Assembly: GCA_000507305.1 (NCBI GenBank)
Contig: DF239026.1
Span: forward strand, 187,571 to 251,570
Source of the DNA: Breviolum minutum Mf 1.05b.01
Lineage: Eukaryota; Sar; Dinophyceae; Suessiales; Symbiodiniaceae
Reading direction: 5' to 3'
Length of the DNA stretch: 64,000 nucleotides
The translations under genes were made by a program, and so were the position numbers. Shown one piece after another: positions 11,321 through 21,536 of the stretch. Below the pieces are notes generated by a model. The model ran no database searches. It was not told the DNA's origin and saw only the letters and a program-made list of their open reading frames with translations. Each line of letters opens with the position of its first letter. Position 1 is the stretch's first letter.

Positions 11321-11873
11321 TCTGCCGCCGTTTCACTTTTTTGGGGTCATGGAGACAGTCACAATGCAAAGGCTAGATGTATTGCTTTGCATTCCTTTCT
11401 TGGGACCGCTTGAAATACGCAAAGAGTTCAAGTTGGCAAATGGCAGTTAATGCAAAATGGTCGCTTACGAGTGCGAAATGCCATCAAATGGCCAGCCTGA
11501 ATGGTAAGAAAAGCGTCATCATATTTTCAGAGGGACAAAGTAGGATGTTTTTTTTAGTACTGCCGCATGTTCCAGCAGAATACCCTCTTTGGAACGACGA
11601 ACTAGAACTGCAGAGCCGGGTTTATTTTGGGTTCGTGGGCCACTGCTTTGAAAAACTTTCCCGTAGCGGAACATCGTTGATGCTTTACGAATTGTTCAGC
11701 TTGAACTAGGTTGTAGCAACCTCTGCAAACCAGCGCAGTTGCAGGTTACATAGGTTTTGCTCAGTAGGCTTTTTTAATGAGTTCACCAAGTGATGGTAGA
11801 ACTTTGGCCCTGTCAAGCCATGCGGCAAAATTGACGCTGCCCATCACCCGAAGGCTTTGTCCTTAATTGAAAG
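11321..11873. other. Intron-like stretch
   Basis: An open frame at 11377-11709 has no family features apart from a weak MVAYECEMPSNGQPEW in another frame near 11458, for which no acceptor site fits. Confidence 0.3.
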
Positions 11874-11937
11874 CTGCACACTTCATGCCCTACAACCGGG
11901 GTTGGTCAACTACAATGATGCTTGGGATCAGCAGGGA
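11874..11937 (+). CDS. PPR exon, helix A
   Basis: After TTGAAAG the frame gives CTLHALQPGLVNYNDAWDQQ then a stop. L-Q-P-G-L-V-N-Y-N-D-A matches the end of one repeat and start of the next (G-L-Q-P-D-V-I-T-Y-N-A-A). Confidence 0.5.
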
Positions 11938-12419
11938 TAAAGGAACCCATGCAACGGACGCGGCTGCTGAGCCTATGAAATTCCACCAGTTTCATTCAGG
12001 ATGGTTATTTCAGTTCGTCCACCGGAAACCCTATCCACCTCATTTGGCACGGCTGCGTTTTTGTGATGTTTCTTCTTATTGGTTGGCTTGTCTCACCCTT
12101 ATGTGGAGTCCGTTTGTTTCTTTAACTAACGACCAGCGAATGTCCGCGAATCTAAGCTAGAAAGTTGATGTGTGGACCCTGATAAATTTCCTAGCGTATT
12201 GAAATCAGGGGGGCGATTTTTCTGCACTAGATGACTTAGCTAAAGAAGTTCGCGAAACAGCCGACATCATTGTTTAAAATGTTTAGGAAAAGGAGCTCCC
12301 CTTACAAATGGGGTCAGAGTTAGACTTCGCCAAATTTTGCTTTCACGCAGGTTTTGGAATGAACATCCGTTGTCCAAACTGTTTACACTTTCTCCTTACA
12401 CTCCTCAATTGCGCCCAAG

Positions 12420-12540
12420 GAAGTCATGGCCTCTGTGGCGGCCAGCGGCCACCATGCTCAGGCAGGCAACCAGCGTGCGGATGGTTCCGGCCGTGTGGGT
12501 TCCACATCACTGGGCAAAAGCGGGCTTGCAAAGAATGGTG
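12420..12540 (+). CDS. PPR exon, helix B plus degenerate helix A
   Basis: GC-rich segment after CCCAAG. W-R-P-A-A-T-M-L is a regular helix B (W-x-x-A-L-x-L-L); 11 residues later VWVPHHWAKAGL sits at the helix A position. Two other frames across it are also open, so the frame is chosen by motif only. Confidence 0.45.
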
Positions 12541-12868
12541 ATTTCAGAGTTTTCACTTCACCAAACCCACGGTTGTTCAGAACTCTTTATCCAATCGAGA
12601 GCAAGTAACTTTGAATCGCTGGCACATGGATGACGAACCACATACCCAGCGGTTGATATTTTGTGCAAGTTCTCAACATGGTTAAATCTCTGAAAAGGAA
12701 TTTCCAACAAAAGGGGAGAAGTATGTTAATTTTTGGAGTGGCGGCCGCTATACAAGTGGGATGTTCATACCAATTACAAGCGGGCGGTTTAAGTCGTATC
12801 GCTCGGGGAGAAGTCGTATCATTCTGCGTGCCCGCAGTGTTTCCATGACTTTTTTCCTATCCGGCAAT

Positions 12869-13042
12869 AGTTCATGCATCATTTTTGCTGTTGTGCGCAG
12901 TACTTTGTTGCTTTTGGATTTTTCGTCGGAATACTTTGTGCTTTCGTAATTAGCTTGTGTGCCCACAATATTTTGATGACTTTTGCTTGTATGCGGCACT
13001 AGTTCATGTATCATTTTTGCTGTTGTGCGCAGTACTTTGTTG
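12869..13042. repeat. Direct duplication beside the assembly gap
   Basis: A 42 bp segment (AGTTCATGCATCATTTTTGC .. GTACTTTGTTG) at 12869-12910 recurs at 13001-13042, ending exactly where the N run starts. A tandem array probably caused the gap. Confidence 0.8.
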
Positions 13043-13115
13043 NNNNNNNNNNNNNNNNNNNNNNNNNNNNNNNNNNNNNNNNNNNNNNNNNNNNNNNNNN
13101 NNNNNNNNNNNNNNN
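13043..13115. other. Assembly gap (73 N)
   Basis: Run of N. Frames that cross it are not meaningful. Confidence 1.
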
Positions 13116-13230
13116 TGCAAACTTCTTCCTAAAATCAACAAATATCTCACTGTGCGTAATGTCGCGGCTAGATTTGGTTACTTTTTGGTTTTCTGTTGGA
13201 TGCCGCTGTGCCATTGGGATTGTCACAAAA

Positions 13231-13320
13231 TGATGTGACTTCCCGCCGTGTGATGTGACTTTCCTCCATCTTGCATTTCCATTGGGTGATGTGACTTTCC
13301 TCCGCCTGATGTGACTTAAG
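13231..13320. repeat. Short tandem repeat, TGATGTGACTTTCCTCC
   Basis: Four copies of TGATGTGACTT(T/C)C.. at irregular 18-38 bp intervals. Confidence 0.6.
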
Positions 13321-13891
13321 CCCGGCGCTTGTAGTAAGGTTCAAAAGTTCGTTTCCCAAGGGGCTTGGCCACACAAAACGGGGATCGGGTATACACGATG
13401 GTACAAGCTGACGAGTTTTCTTGTTTCATTTTAGGCAAGTTTTTGAATGTTATAGCAATTCACAAACAGTGAAACAAAAAGCTAATCGAAGTTTTCACAC
13501 CGCGGTGATTGACCAGTATTTTTCAAACAGGCTGAAACCTACAGATACAAACATTCGAGAAATCTTTCACCGTCAAAACGGACCTCCCCTAAAATTGGTA
13601 CTTCAGTACAGGAATTTCCCCAACGGTAGTCCTAATTTAGCACGATGAGTTATGAGCGTGTTTTGCAGGTTCAAATCGATATTCATTTAGTCGCATACAT
13701 GTCAATAATGTAGATGTATTTTTATATAATGTATGTTTGTTTTTACTCTTACTTTCACATTGTTGGAAAATTCCAATTTCTTTTGAAATGTATATAATAA
13801 TCTTGTTTGATGGTTTCAACTGGGTAGTTTGAAACAACTATAGTTATATGTTGTGATTTAGGTTTGAACTGGATGGCTCCTCACCCCATAG

Positions 13892-14035
13892 GTCTTTCAC
13901 CTCTTGAAGCGTCTCAAGAGTGTGAAGATGGACGTCAATTGCGTGACCCTCGACGTGGCAATCGATTGCCTAGAGGCCTCGGACGATGACACGACGTGCA
14001 AGTGGCAACTTTGGGGCTGGGCAATCCCCGAAATT
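13892..14035 (+). CDS. PPR exon, helix B plus helix A
   Basis: After CCCATAG, phase 0: VFHLLKRLKSVKMDV, then N-C-V-T-L-D-V-A-I-D-C-L-E-A-S. The distance from Leu-Leu to V-T is exactly 12. The frame stays open to TAA at 14036; the real exon probably ends near 13970, after L-E-A-S, since the following acidic residues do not fit the motif. Confidence 0.65.
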
Positions 14036-14811
14036 TAACATACATGAATACCAAGTATGATGGTTTGGAAAATTGTAAACTGTTGAAATTATAGTACTTT
14101 TGGGACATCCATGTTAAGCGGAAGCGTTGAGGTATTGTAATTTGTCCAAATTCTCTAGCATCCTAGATTTTCCTTGAAAAGAAATAAGTGTTCGTTTCGT
14201 AAAACGTTTCTTTGGGGAAAATCTGTTCGGTTTCCACCTTAAGTTTTTCAAGCAAGAAAAAGTTTGCACCTGCTTCTTCCCCAAGGAAGATCTAGGATGG
14301 CTATCCAAGTTGCAGTTTGCCCCGTTTGAACGCAGTTTGAGACCAGGGAAAGGTAACACGAAGGTGAAGCCAAGTGTGGTTTTTTGTTGGGATGATAGAC
14401 GACAAAGGCAAATTCACATTAATTCACACCCGATTGGGTTTGCAGTTTGCACAAAAAGATTGGAAAACGACCCCTTCCACAGTTGCACGGCCAGTTTGCA
14501 CCGTAGTGATTTGGGATTGTTGGCAGTGGCGTTTTTTTGGGTGGTGCCACCTGCAAAATGTCAACATGTTTGATGGTGAATTGGCGTGTAATCTGCTGTT
14601 TGGAGGTATCTACATATTTTGCGGGTTTTGGTTTAGGTGGGGAGATTCACGCATGTGGCCCACTGAAAAAGGTGTTTTTTTTTTCAACCCAGACACTCCA
14701 CGAATGTATGTATGATGCATTTGTTTTTACATTTGCCGCCCAAACTACGTGAAAGCGCATTCCATTGTTTCCCTGCCCAAACCGAAACGGTCATGTAACT
14801 CGGCCAGGCAG
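14036..14811. other. Intron-like stretch
   Basis: AT-rich; open frames at 14310-14752 overlap in three frames without recognisable motifs. No repeat family seen. Confidence 0.35.
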
Positions 14812-14879
14812 GACTGAATGCTGGAGCCATTAGAGACTTGTTGGAGCAGATGGCTGAACTTGGACTTGAAGCAGTGAGG
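14812..14879 (+). CDS. PPR exon, helix B
   Basis: After CAGGCAG and before GTGAAA. The frame reads GLNAGAIRDLLEQMAELGLEA, a typical helix B and loop (A-I-R-D-L-L-E-Q-M). The join to its neighbours was not resolved. Confidence 0.6.
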
Positions 14880-15629
14880 GTGAAAAGATGCGAAGTTTTT
14901 ATTTAGCCAAATAAAAAGATCCCGTTGGAAAGGACTCCTGGCTCCTGGTAGGTGCTATGTTAGTTTTTTGGGTGGATGAAGTCAGTCAAATGTTGATTGG
15001 CCGTTAGTATTGGTGGTTTGTTAGGAATCCCCCGGAGTAATGATCCCTTTGAAGATAGTAAGCTACCAATTACAAGCATCAATGAACCACTGACTGAATA
15101 TGGGCGTGTCTCACAAGTTGGGGGTCCTTAAGTTTGAGACATAAACAGAACATTTCAGCCATCACCTTGACTTAGCAATCGTGAAATTCTGTACATAACT
15201 CGGCTTACTCAATGGTCCTCCGGGGTACCACTCTTTTGGAAAACCTCCAAATGATGATTTTGCAAGAATTGCGAACAAGTATGAACCATCCTAAAAGTGT
15301 TGCAATAATTTTGCATGTTGAAGTTATGTGTGTTTTTGTAGCAAAATACGCTACGAATTTGGGGAAAATGTTTGTTTCAAGGAGCTATAGATCGTAAAGC
15401 TCACTTGTGCCCTCCATGACCCAAAAAACGCCTGGCAGTTTCCTGGTTCAGTATTGGATTCTATTGATGTAACGCGCAAAGAGCTAGATTCTTAGCAAGG
15501 AACATAAGGCTTGCCAAGCTATGATTACAACGACCTCGATTGAATGTTCGTGAAATGGTGTGCGATGATTCATAAAAACAAATCTACTCCACAGACTTCT
15601 TTTTCGTGATACCAGATGTCAAAGACACT

Positions 15630-15690
15630 TGCGGTGCAAATGCAAGTATCAACAGTTGGGCTTGTTTAGAGCAGTGTTTTGCTCTCTTTG
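15630..15690 (+). CDS. Possible PPR exon, helix A
   Basis: The frame reads DTCGANASINSWACLEQCFAL. A-N-A-S-I-N-S-W-A resembles N-A-A-I-S-A-C-E. Boundaries unknown. It would supply the helix A expected between the exons at 14.8 and 15.8 kb. Confidence 0.35.
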
Positions 15691-15811
15691 TGGTAAATCC
15701 CGATTTTGCGAACACATCTCTACCCTTTCAAAACTTCTTCTGCAAATCTAAGAACATGAACTTGAACAAGGAACTTGAACAACTTGTTTCTACCCAAAAG
15801 TTACAAAAAAA

Positions 15812-15927
15812 GGGTTTGCACTTGCCCTGTGTATGGATGTCATTGCATACAATGCTGCCATCAGCGACTGCGCCAAACTCCAGCGGTGGCCGTTGGCCCT
15901 GCAGCACTTGGAAGCGCTACAACAGAG
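15812..15927 (+). CDS. PPR exon, nearly complete motif
   Basis: After AAAAAAAG and before GTGGGG. The frame reads D-V-I-A-Y-N-A-A-I-S-D-C-A-K-L-Q-R-W then PLALQHLEALQQ. Helix A to Trp spacing is canonical. The upstream helix B (ALALCM) lacks about 8 residues of the linker. It ends in phase 2 and joins in phase to 17609. Confidence 0.75.
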
Positions 15928-15960
15928 GTGGGGTGAAGATGGGAGATGATGCAATTTGAT

Positions 15961-16075
15961 GAGGATATGTTTTTGAAATGGGTTGGTTCAACCATCAACT
16001 AGAAAATGGTTGCTAGGTGGTGGTTTCAATGTTTTTTCAATGTTATCCCTACTTGGGTCCCCTAATTCACAGGAT
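15961..16075. repeat. Family A half elements in reversed order
   Basis: A right-end half (TTTGAAATGGGTTGG .. CATCAACTAG) at 15961-16001 is followed by a left-end half (CTAGGTGGTGGTTTCA ..) at 16013-16075. The halves are in the opposite order to a normal element, suggesting two abutting truncated copies. Confidence 0.55.
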
Positions 16076-17608
16076 TTTTTCTCATCCCACGTGATTATGC
16101 GGATTGATCAACGGCCATCAACCGAAGAAAGCTAAGTGCATGTGAAACATTGGAAATTGCAAAAAAAACCTCACACATGAACCTATTTGGGACCGAAGTT
16201 TTGATTAGATCCTCATTTGTGCTTCAAATCAAAAGTTGTTGAAAATAATTGGACGCTCTCATAGTGGTAACCTTACTGCAACATAGGCCGGGTGGTTTCA
16301 AGTATAGTGTTTTTCGCTAGCAACATGGAACAAACCAACCCTCATCTATGGTGACTTTTGGGGGTTACGTGGGCGGTTGGTTGAAAGGCCATGAAAATTG
16401 GGTACTCGTATCAACCCTCCTTGGATTTGGGAAGTTTGATGATCCGAATGCTTTCGTGTAGGGGTCCTTCGTGTGAATATTGGTATTCAGGAGTTCTCGT
16501 AGGAATATCTGATAAGAACAGGATTGTAATTAACAATGTGTTGCAAATGTTTTGCCTAGAACCGTAAACGAGTAAACCACGAAATCTAGCCAGCAACCCT
16601 TAGCCATGACTTGTTGGCCTGCTTGAATTATGTTTGAAATTTCTGGGGGGTTCAGCTAATAGATGCCAATAGTTTTTGCCACTTCATCAAGCGGTCCTCC
16701 GAGTGATGCACCATGAGCCCTTGAGATTAAAGACAAGTGATCCAAAAGGAATTTTCCTCTCAGATGTTCACTGTATCCAAAAACTGAGCATCCAAATTAT
16801 TTCTCAAACCCCAAAATCATCCGCTAAGGATGCACTAATCGATGCACTATTTCAGAAACTAAAGGATCACCAAAGGGTTGTGTAAGAGCTCAGGCTTTAG
16901 GTATGTGAACCGCAGGTTATCTCGAGTGAACCAAAAGACAGCTCTCCGGTTCAGAGAGGATAGGGTTCCAGGCAGTTGGAATAAGGGGGGCATTCACCAC
17001 TGATATCCTTGGAGAAAGCATGCTTTGTTCCTAGCTTCGTTTGATTCCGCGTTTTCTTTCAGTTCTTTGATTCGAAAGCAAGGTTGCGCTCCCAAAACAA
17101 GATTGTTTTTTTTCAAAGTAACAACTGGGTAGCATCACCTCCCAATGTTTTTACAGTTCCGTTAAACATAGATATAGAAAACCCCTGTTTTTTCCTGGGT
17201 AAAATGCCATCATTTGATGGTGTCATTTTCCAGCCAGCTATGTGAGTGGTAAACATGTCGGCCGGTCTCACAGGTACTAAACTCCCATAGTTTCGATATA
17301 GGGGATAAACTCATCAACCCAGAAGGGGTTTTATAAGTTATATACCCAATAGTAAGGTTTGTATACCCATGATATAAGGATTCCCTATTTTGGGATGAGC
17401 ATTCCCGATATAGCGACTTTTGATTCTGTCACAGATGAAAGTCAAGGGTTTGCCAGGTTCATGTAAGTAAATCACCCGAAACGGGGCCTTGAAATGACGC
17501 TGATCCACCAATTTTTTGGGGATGTGCAAGGGGGACATACAGCAGGTGTAAGAATTCGAGCAAAAAAAAAACACTGTGAGAATTTTCCACGATTTCAGTC
17601 AGTGTCAG
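16076..17608. other. Intron-like stretch
   Basis: Lies inside the intron implied by the 15927 to 17609 join. Several short open frames, none convincing. Confidence 0.45.
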
Positions 17609-17702
17609 GCAGCTACAAGCAAATGACATTACTGGCACCGCGCTGTTGCACAGCTTACGTGGCAGCTGGCGTGAAGCGTGCACAGTGCTTGAAAGGTTCA
17701 AG
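17609..17702 (+). CDS. PPR exon, helix A plus helix B
   Basis: After GTGTCAG. Joined to 15812-15927 the split AG|G codon gives Arg and 12 residues between helix B and D-I-T, as expected. Then ITGTALLHSLRGSW and REACTVLERFK. Helix A is two residues short. A GTCAGG donor follows at 17703; the frame stays open further, so the end is not certain. Confidence 0.7.
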
Positions 17703-17735
17703 GTCAGGGGGAAAGCCTTCAGGGGGGTAAACACC

Positions 17736-17837
17736 TACCCTCCCTGAAAGTGACATAGCACCTGAAAATGGATGGAATACTAGTTTCCTTTTGGGATGGC
17801 CTATTTTCAGGGCGAACTGTTAGTTTCAGGGAGGGTA
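17736..17837. repeat. Repeat family F element
   Basis: Perfect inverted ends TACCCTCCCTGAAA / TTTCAGGGAGGGTA, 102 bp, internal CACCTGAAAATGGATGG and GGCCTATTTTCAGGG also mirrored. This intact copy is the reference for the copy interrupted by the retrotransposon at 21.4-29.1 kb. Confidence 0.85.
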
Positions 17838-18067
17838 ACTGCTAGAGCTAGATGTAACAAAGGGAAATAAATGACACCCACTTAGCTGGATGGGTTGTCT
17901 TGCTTCGCATCTTTTTTTGAATAATGTTCATCCAGATTAGGGAGATGATCAAAATGTGATTCCCAACAAGAGAAAGGCGGGGTTGGTACACATATAGAAA
18001 GCCATATGAAAACATACCTTACCTTTCACCCACCTGTGTTCCTTAGAAAGATTTTGGGATCATCCAG

Positions 18068-18160
18068 GACCCTAACATCATCACCTTGGGCGCTGCGCTT
18101 ACACGATGGCCTCAATGCCTCACGATCTTCAACGAAATTCCGGAGAACCAAGGGATCGGG
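18068..18160 (+). CDS. PPR exon, shortened motif
   Basis: After CATCCAG: D-P-N-I-I-T-L-G-A-A-L-T-R-W, then PQCLTIFNEIPENQG. Helix A to Trp is about 6 residues short (the A-C-E-K-G part is missing), while helix B (W-P-Q-C-L-T-I-F) is regular. Either an internal deletion or an unseen intron. Confidence 0.6.
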
Positions 18161-18216
18161 ATTTTCGGAGCCCAAAACCCCGTTTTCTGTGAGGTGAAAA
18201 AAGCCCGCGGTGGGCC

Positions 18217-18399
18217 CAAAACTATTGTTGGGTCAGGTTCATCAGGATTTCTCTCACCGAAAAAAAAAACTATAAAACCCCTCAACCGTGGAATACTTGT
18301 CTTTGTTCAAGGTGACGTTTTTGCTTTGTACTATGGGATTCATTGCCGTTAAACCATCATTTGGAGGTGTTTTATCCAACCACCTTAGGCAAATCAAAG
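18217..18399 (+). repeat. Repeat family B element with conserved upstream segment
   Basis: Family B body (GGTGACGTTTTTGC .. CCACCTTAGGCAAATCAAAG) preceded by TTGGGTCAGGTTCATCAGGA. The whole 180 bp unit, including the upstream part, is present again at 39560-39754, in both cases just downstream of a PPR helix A exon. Confidence 0.65.
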
Positions 18400-18404
18400 C
18401 CAGT

Positions 18405-18535
18405 TCTAAATGGGTGAGATAACTCCATTTACAGGAATTATAAAGTCCTAGTCACCCATGTTCTTTCGGCCATGTATAGAGGCCCCATAACTCCATGTGT
18501 AACGATCGGCCCGGGGCCCACTTTTACAAAGGGAG
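18405..18535. repeat. Repeat family I, copy 3
   Basis: AGATAACTCCATTTACAGG, TCACCCATGTTCTTTCGGCC and GGGGCCCACTTTTACAAAG, in the order seen at 625 and 1263. Confidence 0.5.
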
Positions 18536-19017
18536 CGGTGTGCTACCAAGCTATGTGCGATCTTTTTCAGCCATGAAAAAAGGTCCCTACTTTAATCACA
18601 AAGCAGTTGTGACCACCAGGATGATCACCTTTCACGTGGGGATTTCATACTAAGGTTGGGGAAGTGATAAAGTGTCATGTTCGTATACGCAATTTTTATG
18701 TGTAGTGGATTCGCCTAACATTTTGAGAAGGATTCTTTTATTCCATTTCACATCAAGCGCGGTTCCTGGTCCAATGTTCTTCGAAGTTGCATGTGCCCAA
18801 AGCACAGGAATATAATTTGATGAAAGAGATTTCAGGGGAGGATGGCTGAGTCTTGTAACAAGTGATGCCTCGTGGTCTAACCATCAGTCCATTGTCAATA
18901 TACACCGTTTTCTGATTCATATGCTATCATCATGTTTGATATTATGCCCATTCATTTCTTATCTCATCCAACTTGAACCTTCCTTGTTTTTGTTTTCTGA
19001 CCGGTCACCGGTGCAAG
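18536..19017. other. Intron-like stretch
   Basis: No motif or repeat recognised. Confidence 0.35.
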
Positions 19018-19092
19018 CAGCAGGAGAGGCGCTTGCACAGCAACACCGTGGTGTCAAGTAGTTGCATCAGCCCCTCGGAACAAAAAACCTCT
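19018..19092 (+). CDS. PPR exon, helix A
   Basis: After GTGCAAG the frame reads RRLHSNTVVSSSCISPSEQ; N-T-V-V-S-S-S-C-I-S-P-S-E-Q fits D-V-V-T-Y-N-A-A-I-S-A-C-E-K. No good donor was fixed, so the 3' end is approximate. Confidence 0.5.
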
Positions 19093-19540
19093 TACTTTCC
19101 ATTATACTGGTGGTTTAGTAGGGATCCTGACAATGGTTTGCTTTAATCCCCATGTCACTGGGTGGTAAAATCCTTTTTACGCAGCAAACACCAGGGTTTT
19201 TTTTCATCGCTCACTTGAGCAAGGAACAAAAAACACCTGGTTGCTTTTGTTACTGGCCCTGACGTTAAAAACATTCCCTGAAACATACATCGCTTCTGCG
19301 AATAGGCAGAAACCCAAAAGGAAATTCATCTTCGAAGCATTGATTTTCAGGTCTTATTTTTTTCTCATGGAGGGTAATAATATGGAAAATTGTCCTATTG
19401 TTAGTAAGTACTATGGAAACTTGTCCATGATCAGGTTCGTTTGGTTAATTTCAGGGAGGAAAAAACCGCTGGTTTTCCTGAAAATCCGCTCTTGTTCAAC
19501 TTTGGGAGGTGCAGATTCGTTGTTTTTGAAAGTTTGATAT

Positions 19541-19683
19541 ACTTGGATGTTGGATTGGAAGTTAGGATCAATGGTTTGGATCACTGGCTATTATAACTTT
19601 TTACCTACCCATAAATCGGGTATTTCTTGGGGTTAGAACACACCTACTTAGAACCTTTTGCTAAATTCCTGGGACATCCTAGT
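19541..19683. repeat. Repeat family E element
   Basis: ACTTGGATGTTGGATTGG at left and TTCCTGGGACATCCTAGT at right, with GGATCAATGG and TTATAAC arms. Confidence 0.65.
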
Positions 19684-20398
19684 ATGTCCCTTTAAGGCTT
19701 TTTCAACAACACCTTTGGGGCTTTACACTGATAGCAATCCATGTCTTCATACAACAAGCCCTGTGGTTGAGTTGGATTTGGATGATTATACTGCCGTGTT
19801 TAATTGGGATCTTTTATAACCTCTTCATGGTGAAATCTACTGCATCGCAGCCAAAAAATATAGATCTATTTAGGGGCCATTGCTTGATTCTACAAGATTT
19901 TTTGTTGGGCAAATTACAGCCAACAACCTGCCAAAGGAATTCCCCCAACTGGTGGTTTCCTTAAAAAAAATGATCCCGCATGTTGTTCAAAATTCGGGTT
20001 TTGGATTTTTAGTTTCATTTGCCCAGGCTATACCTCCCCCCGCCCGAAAGATTAAGGGGTAAAGGATTCAATGTCGAGTGTCGGTGGATGCCATAGGTCC
20101 ACCAAAAGGATGTTTTTTGCGTCAGCGGATATGAAAAAGATTGATGTTGCAAAGGCGAGTTATGCGGGTTACTCCGTTTATAGCGATCGAAGGGCCCACC
20201 TTGTGTGAATAATTCGAACGACAAAAGCGATTTCATGCTTTTTTCCAACTCCACTCCATATGTTCGACAGACAGATCCTCCCTAAATATCATCAGATGCC
20301 AACACAGATGCCATGGTTGCTAAACTCACGTTTTCCAAGCAGGGTTGCTTGGTGGCTCAACATGCTTGGTGGATCCTCAATTAGTTAAGTAACTTGAG

Positions 20399-20490
20399 TG
20401 AAATCGGCATCACAGCCACCTTCAAGTTGGCTGAAACCCCACCTTACGAATCCTTACGAACTATGTCTTCCCAAGAAAGCCTTCATCTAG
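20399..20490 (+). CDS. PPR-like exon before an introner
   Basis: The frame reads G-I-T-A-T-F-K-L-A-E-T-P-P-Y-E-S-L-R-T-M, a shortened helix A and B, and runs into CTAG of a family A element. Removing that element with one copy of CTAG leaves the frame open and continues into 20569. Confidence 0.45.
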
Positions 20491-20568
20491 GTGGTGGTTT
20501 CATTTATTCTTTATGTTCACCCTTATTTGGGGAAATGATCCAATTGGGCTGGTTCAGCCACCAACTAG
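20487..20568. repeat. Family A introner-like element inside a coding frame
   Basis: CTAGGTGGTGGTTTCA at left, CCACCAACTAG at right, 82 bp. GT directly follows the first CTAG and the second CTAG ends in AG. The body is 78 nt, a multiple of three, without an in-frame stop. Confidence 0.75.
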
Positions 20569-20650
20569 TAGAGGCTTTAGCAAGCACAATCAGAAAGCAC
20601 TTTTCCGGAATCAGTGGCTTGATCCACTACAAAGTTGAGCGCCAAAACTT
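20569..20650 (+). CDS. PPR-like exon after the introner
   Basis: Same frame as 20399-20490. Reads VEALASTIRKHF then GLIHYKVERQNLG. G-L-I-H-Y is at a helix A start, but the distance to the next Trp is too long by about 4 residues. Moderate evidence only. Confidence 0.35.
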
Positions 20651-20696
20651 GGGTTCCAACTTGGGAGGAGCATCTGAGTGGCCGCAATGAAGAACA

Positions 20697-20820
20697 TATC
20701 TGGTTGTTTAGGGTATATGGGGGGGTCATACTACCCAGTTACATAAGGATTTGATAAGTCATGATAAGGATCCCGGTGAACCAATCAGTATGATGGAGGG
20801 TCATAAGGGTTCTGAACGTT
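20697..20820 (+). repeat. Repeat family D
   Basis: TCTGGTTGTTTAGGGTATAT, CTACCCAGTTACAT, AGTCATGATAAGGATCCC, CAGTATGATGG in the order of the family. Confidence 0.6.
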
Positions 20821-20938
20821 GCTCGATGGTAAATGGGACCAAACTGCACCAACAAAAAAGGCCCAATGTTTGGTCGTCCTCGTAGGAAGATTTCCTTTGA
20901 CCAGTGATTCGGAAATTTTGGTGGTTTGATAGCCCTTT

Positions 20939-21032
20939 TCCCAACAGGATCCACGTATTGTATATTTACCTACACTTACCATAAAAAACCAACGAGCTGT
21001 GGGTAAATCCCATACATGGATCCTATGGGTTT
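20939..21032. repeat. Repeat family C, hairpin element
   Basis: Near palindrome: CAGGATCCACGTATTGTATA and CCCATACATGGATCCTATGG at the ends, TTTACCTACA near the middle. Confidence 0.65.
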
Positions 21033-21536
21033 TAGTATAGGCGTCTCCAAATCACAGAAACACTTCAATGACCCAATGAAGCTAAAGAATTTTAATGAGA
21101 CGACACCCGGATGGTCGCTATAGGTGATTCATCAGGAAAAGCTTCACAAAATGATCCGAATTCAAGTATGTTTATTTGTTAATCTATGTTTGGATACTTA
21201 CATGTCTATATGTTTTGTTATTCATTTTCGATTTATAGATTTGAATTTGCATATCTAAATCTAAGTATGCACATACATGTATTTGGTTCAATAGATGTAT
21301 ATCAAAATGTTTGTGGTGCATCGATATCTAGCACTTTTTTTTGTTTATACATCATGCACGTTCGTTCGAGAGTTTGAGTCGCTGCATGAGTATCTCATCG
21401 TTTCCCACACAGAGGCGGGATCCTACCCTCCCTGAAACGAACCAGCAAAAGCACCTGCCAGGAAGCCATGCCAAAAGGAAACTACAAGATGGGGCCCTTA
21501 CTAACTAGCAAAGTGAATTTATTGTTGGTTAATACC

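Noticed and set aside
10942..11376. Long frames of poly-Leu, poly-Val, poly-Asn and poly-Thr
   Set aside because: They are translations of the CAA/CAG microsatellite in different frames.
13006..13238. Frames across the N run
   Set aside because: Unknown bases; no evidence for coding.
15606..15959. 117-codon + strand frame
   Set aside because: Only its short middle part (15630-15690) resembles a helix A; the rest overlaps the true PPR exon at 15812 in the wrong frame.
16672..16740. Helix B-like segment LPLHQAVLRVMHH
   Set aside because: The exons at 15812-15927 and 17609 join in phase over it with exact spacing, so it is more likely intronic chance.
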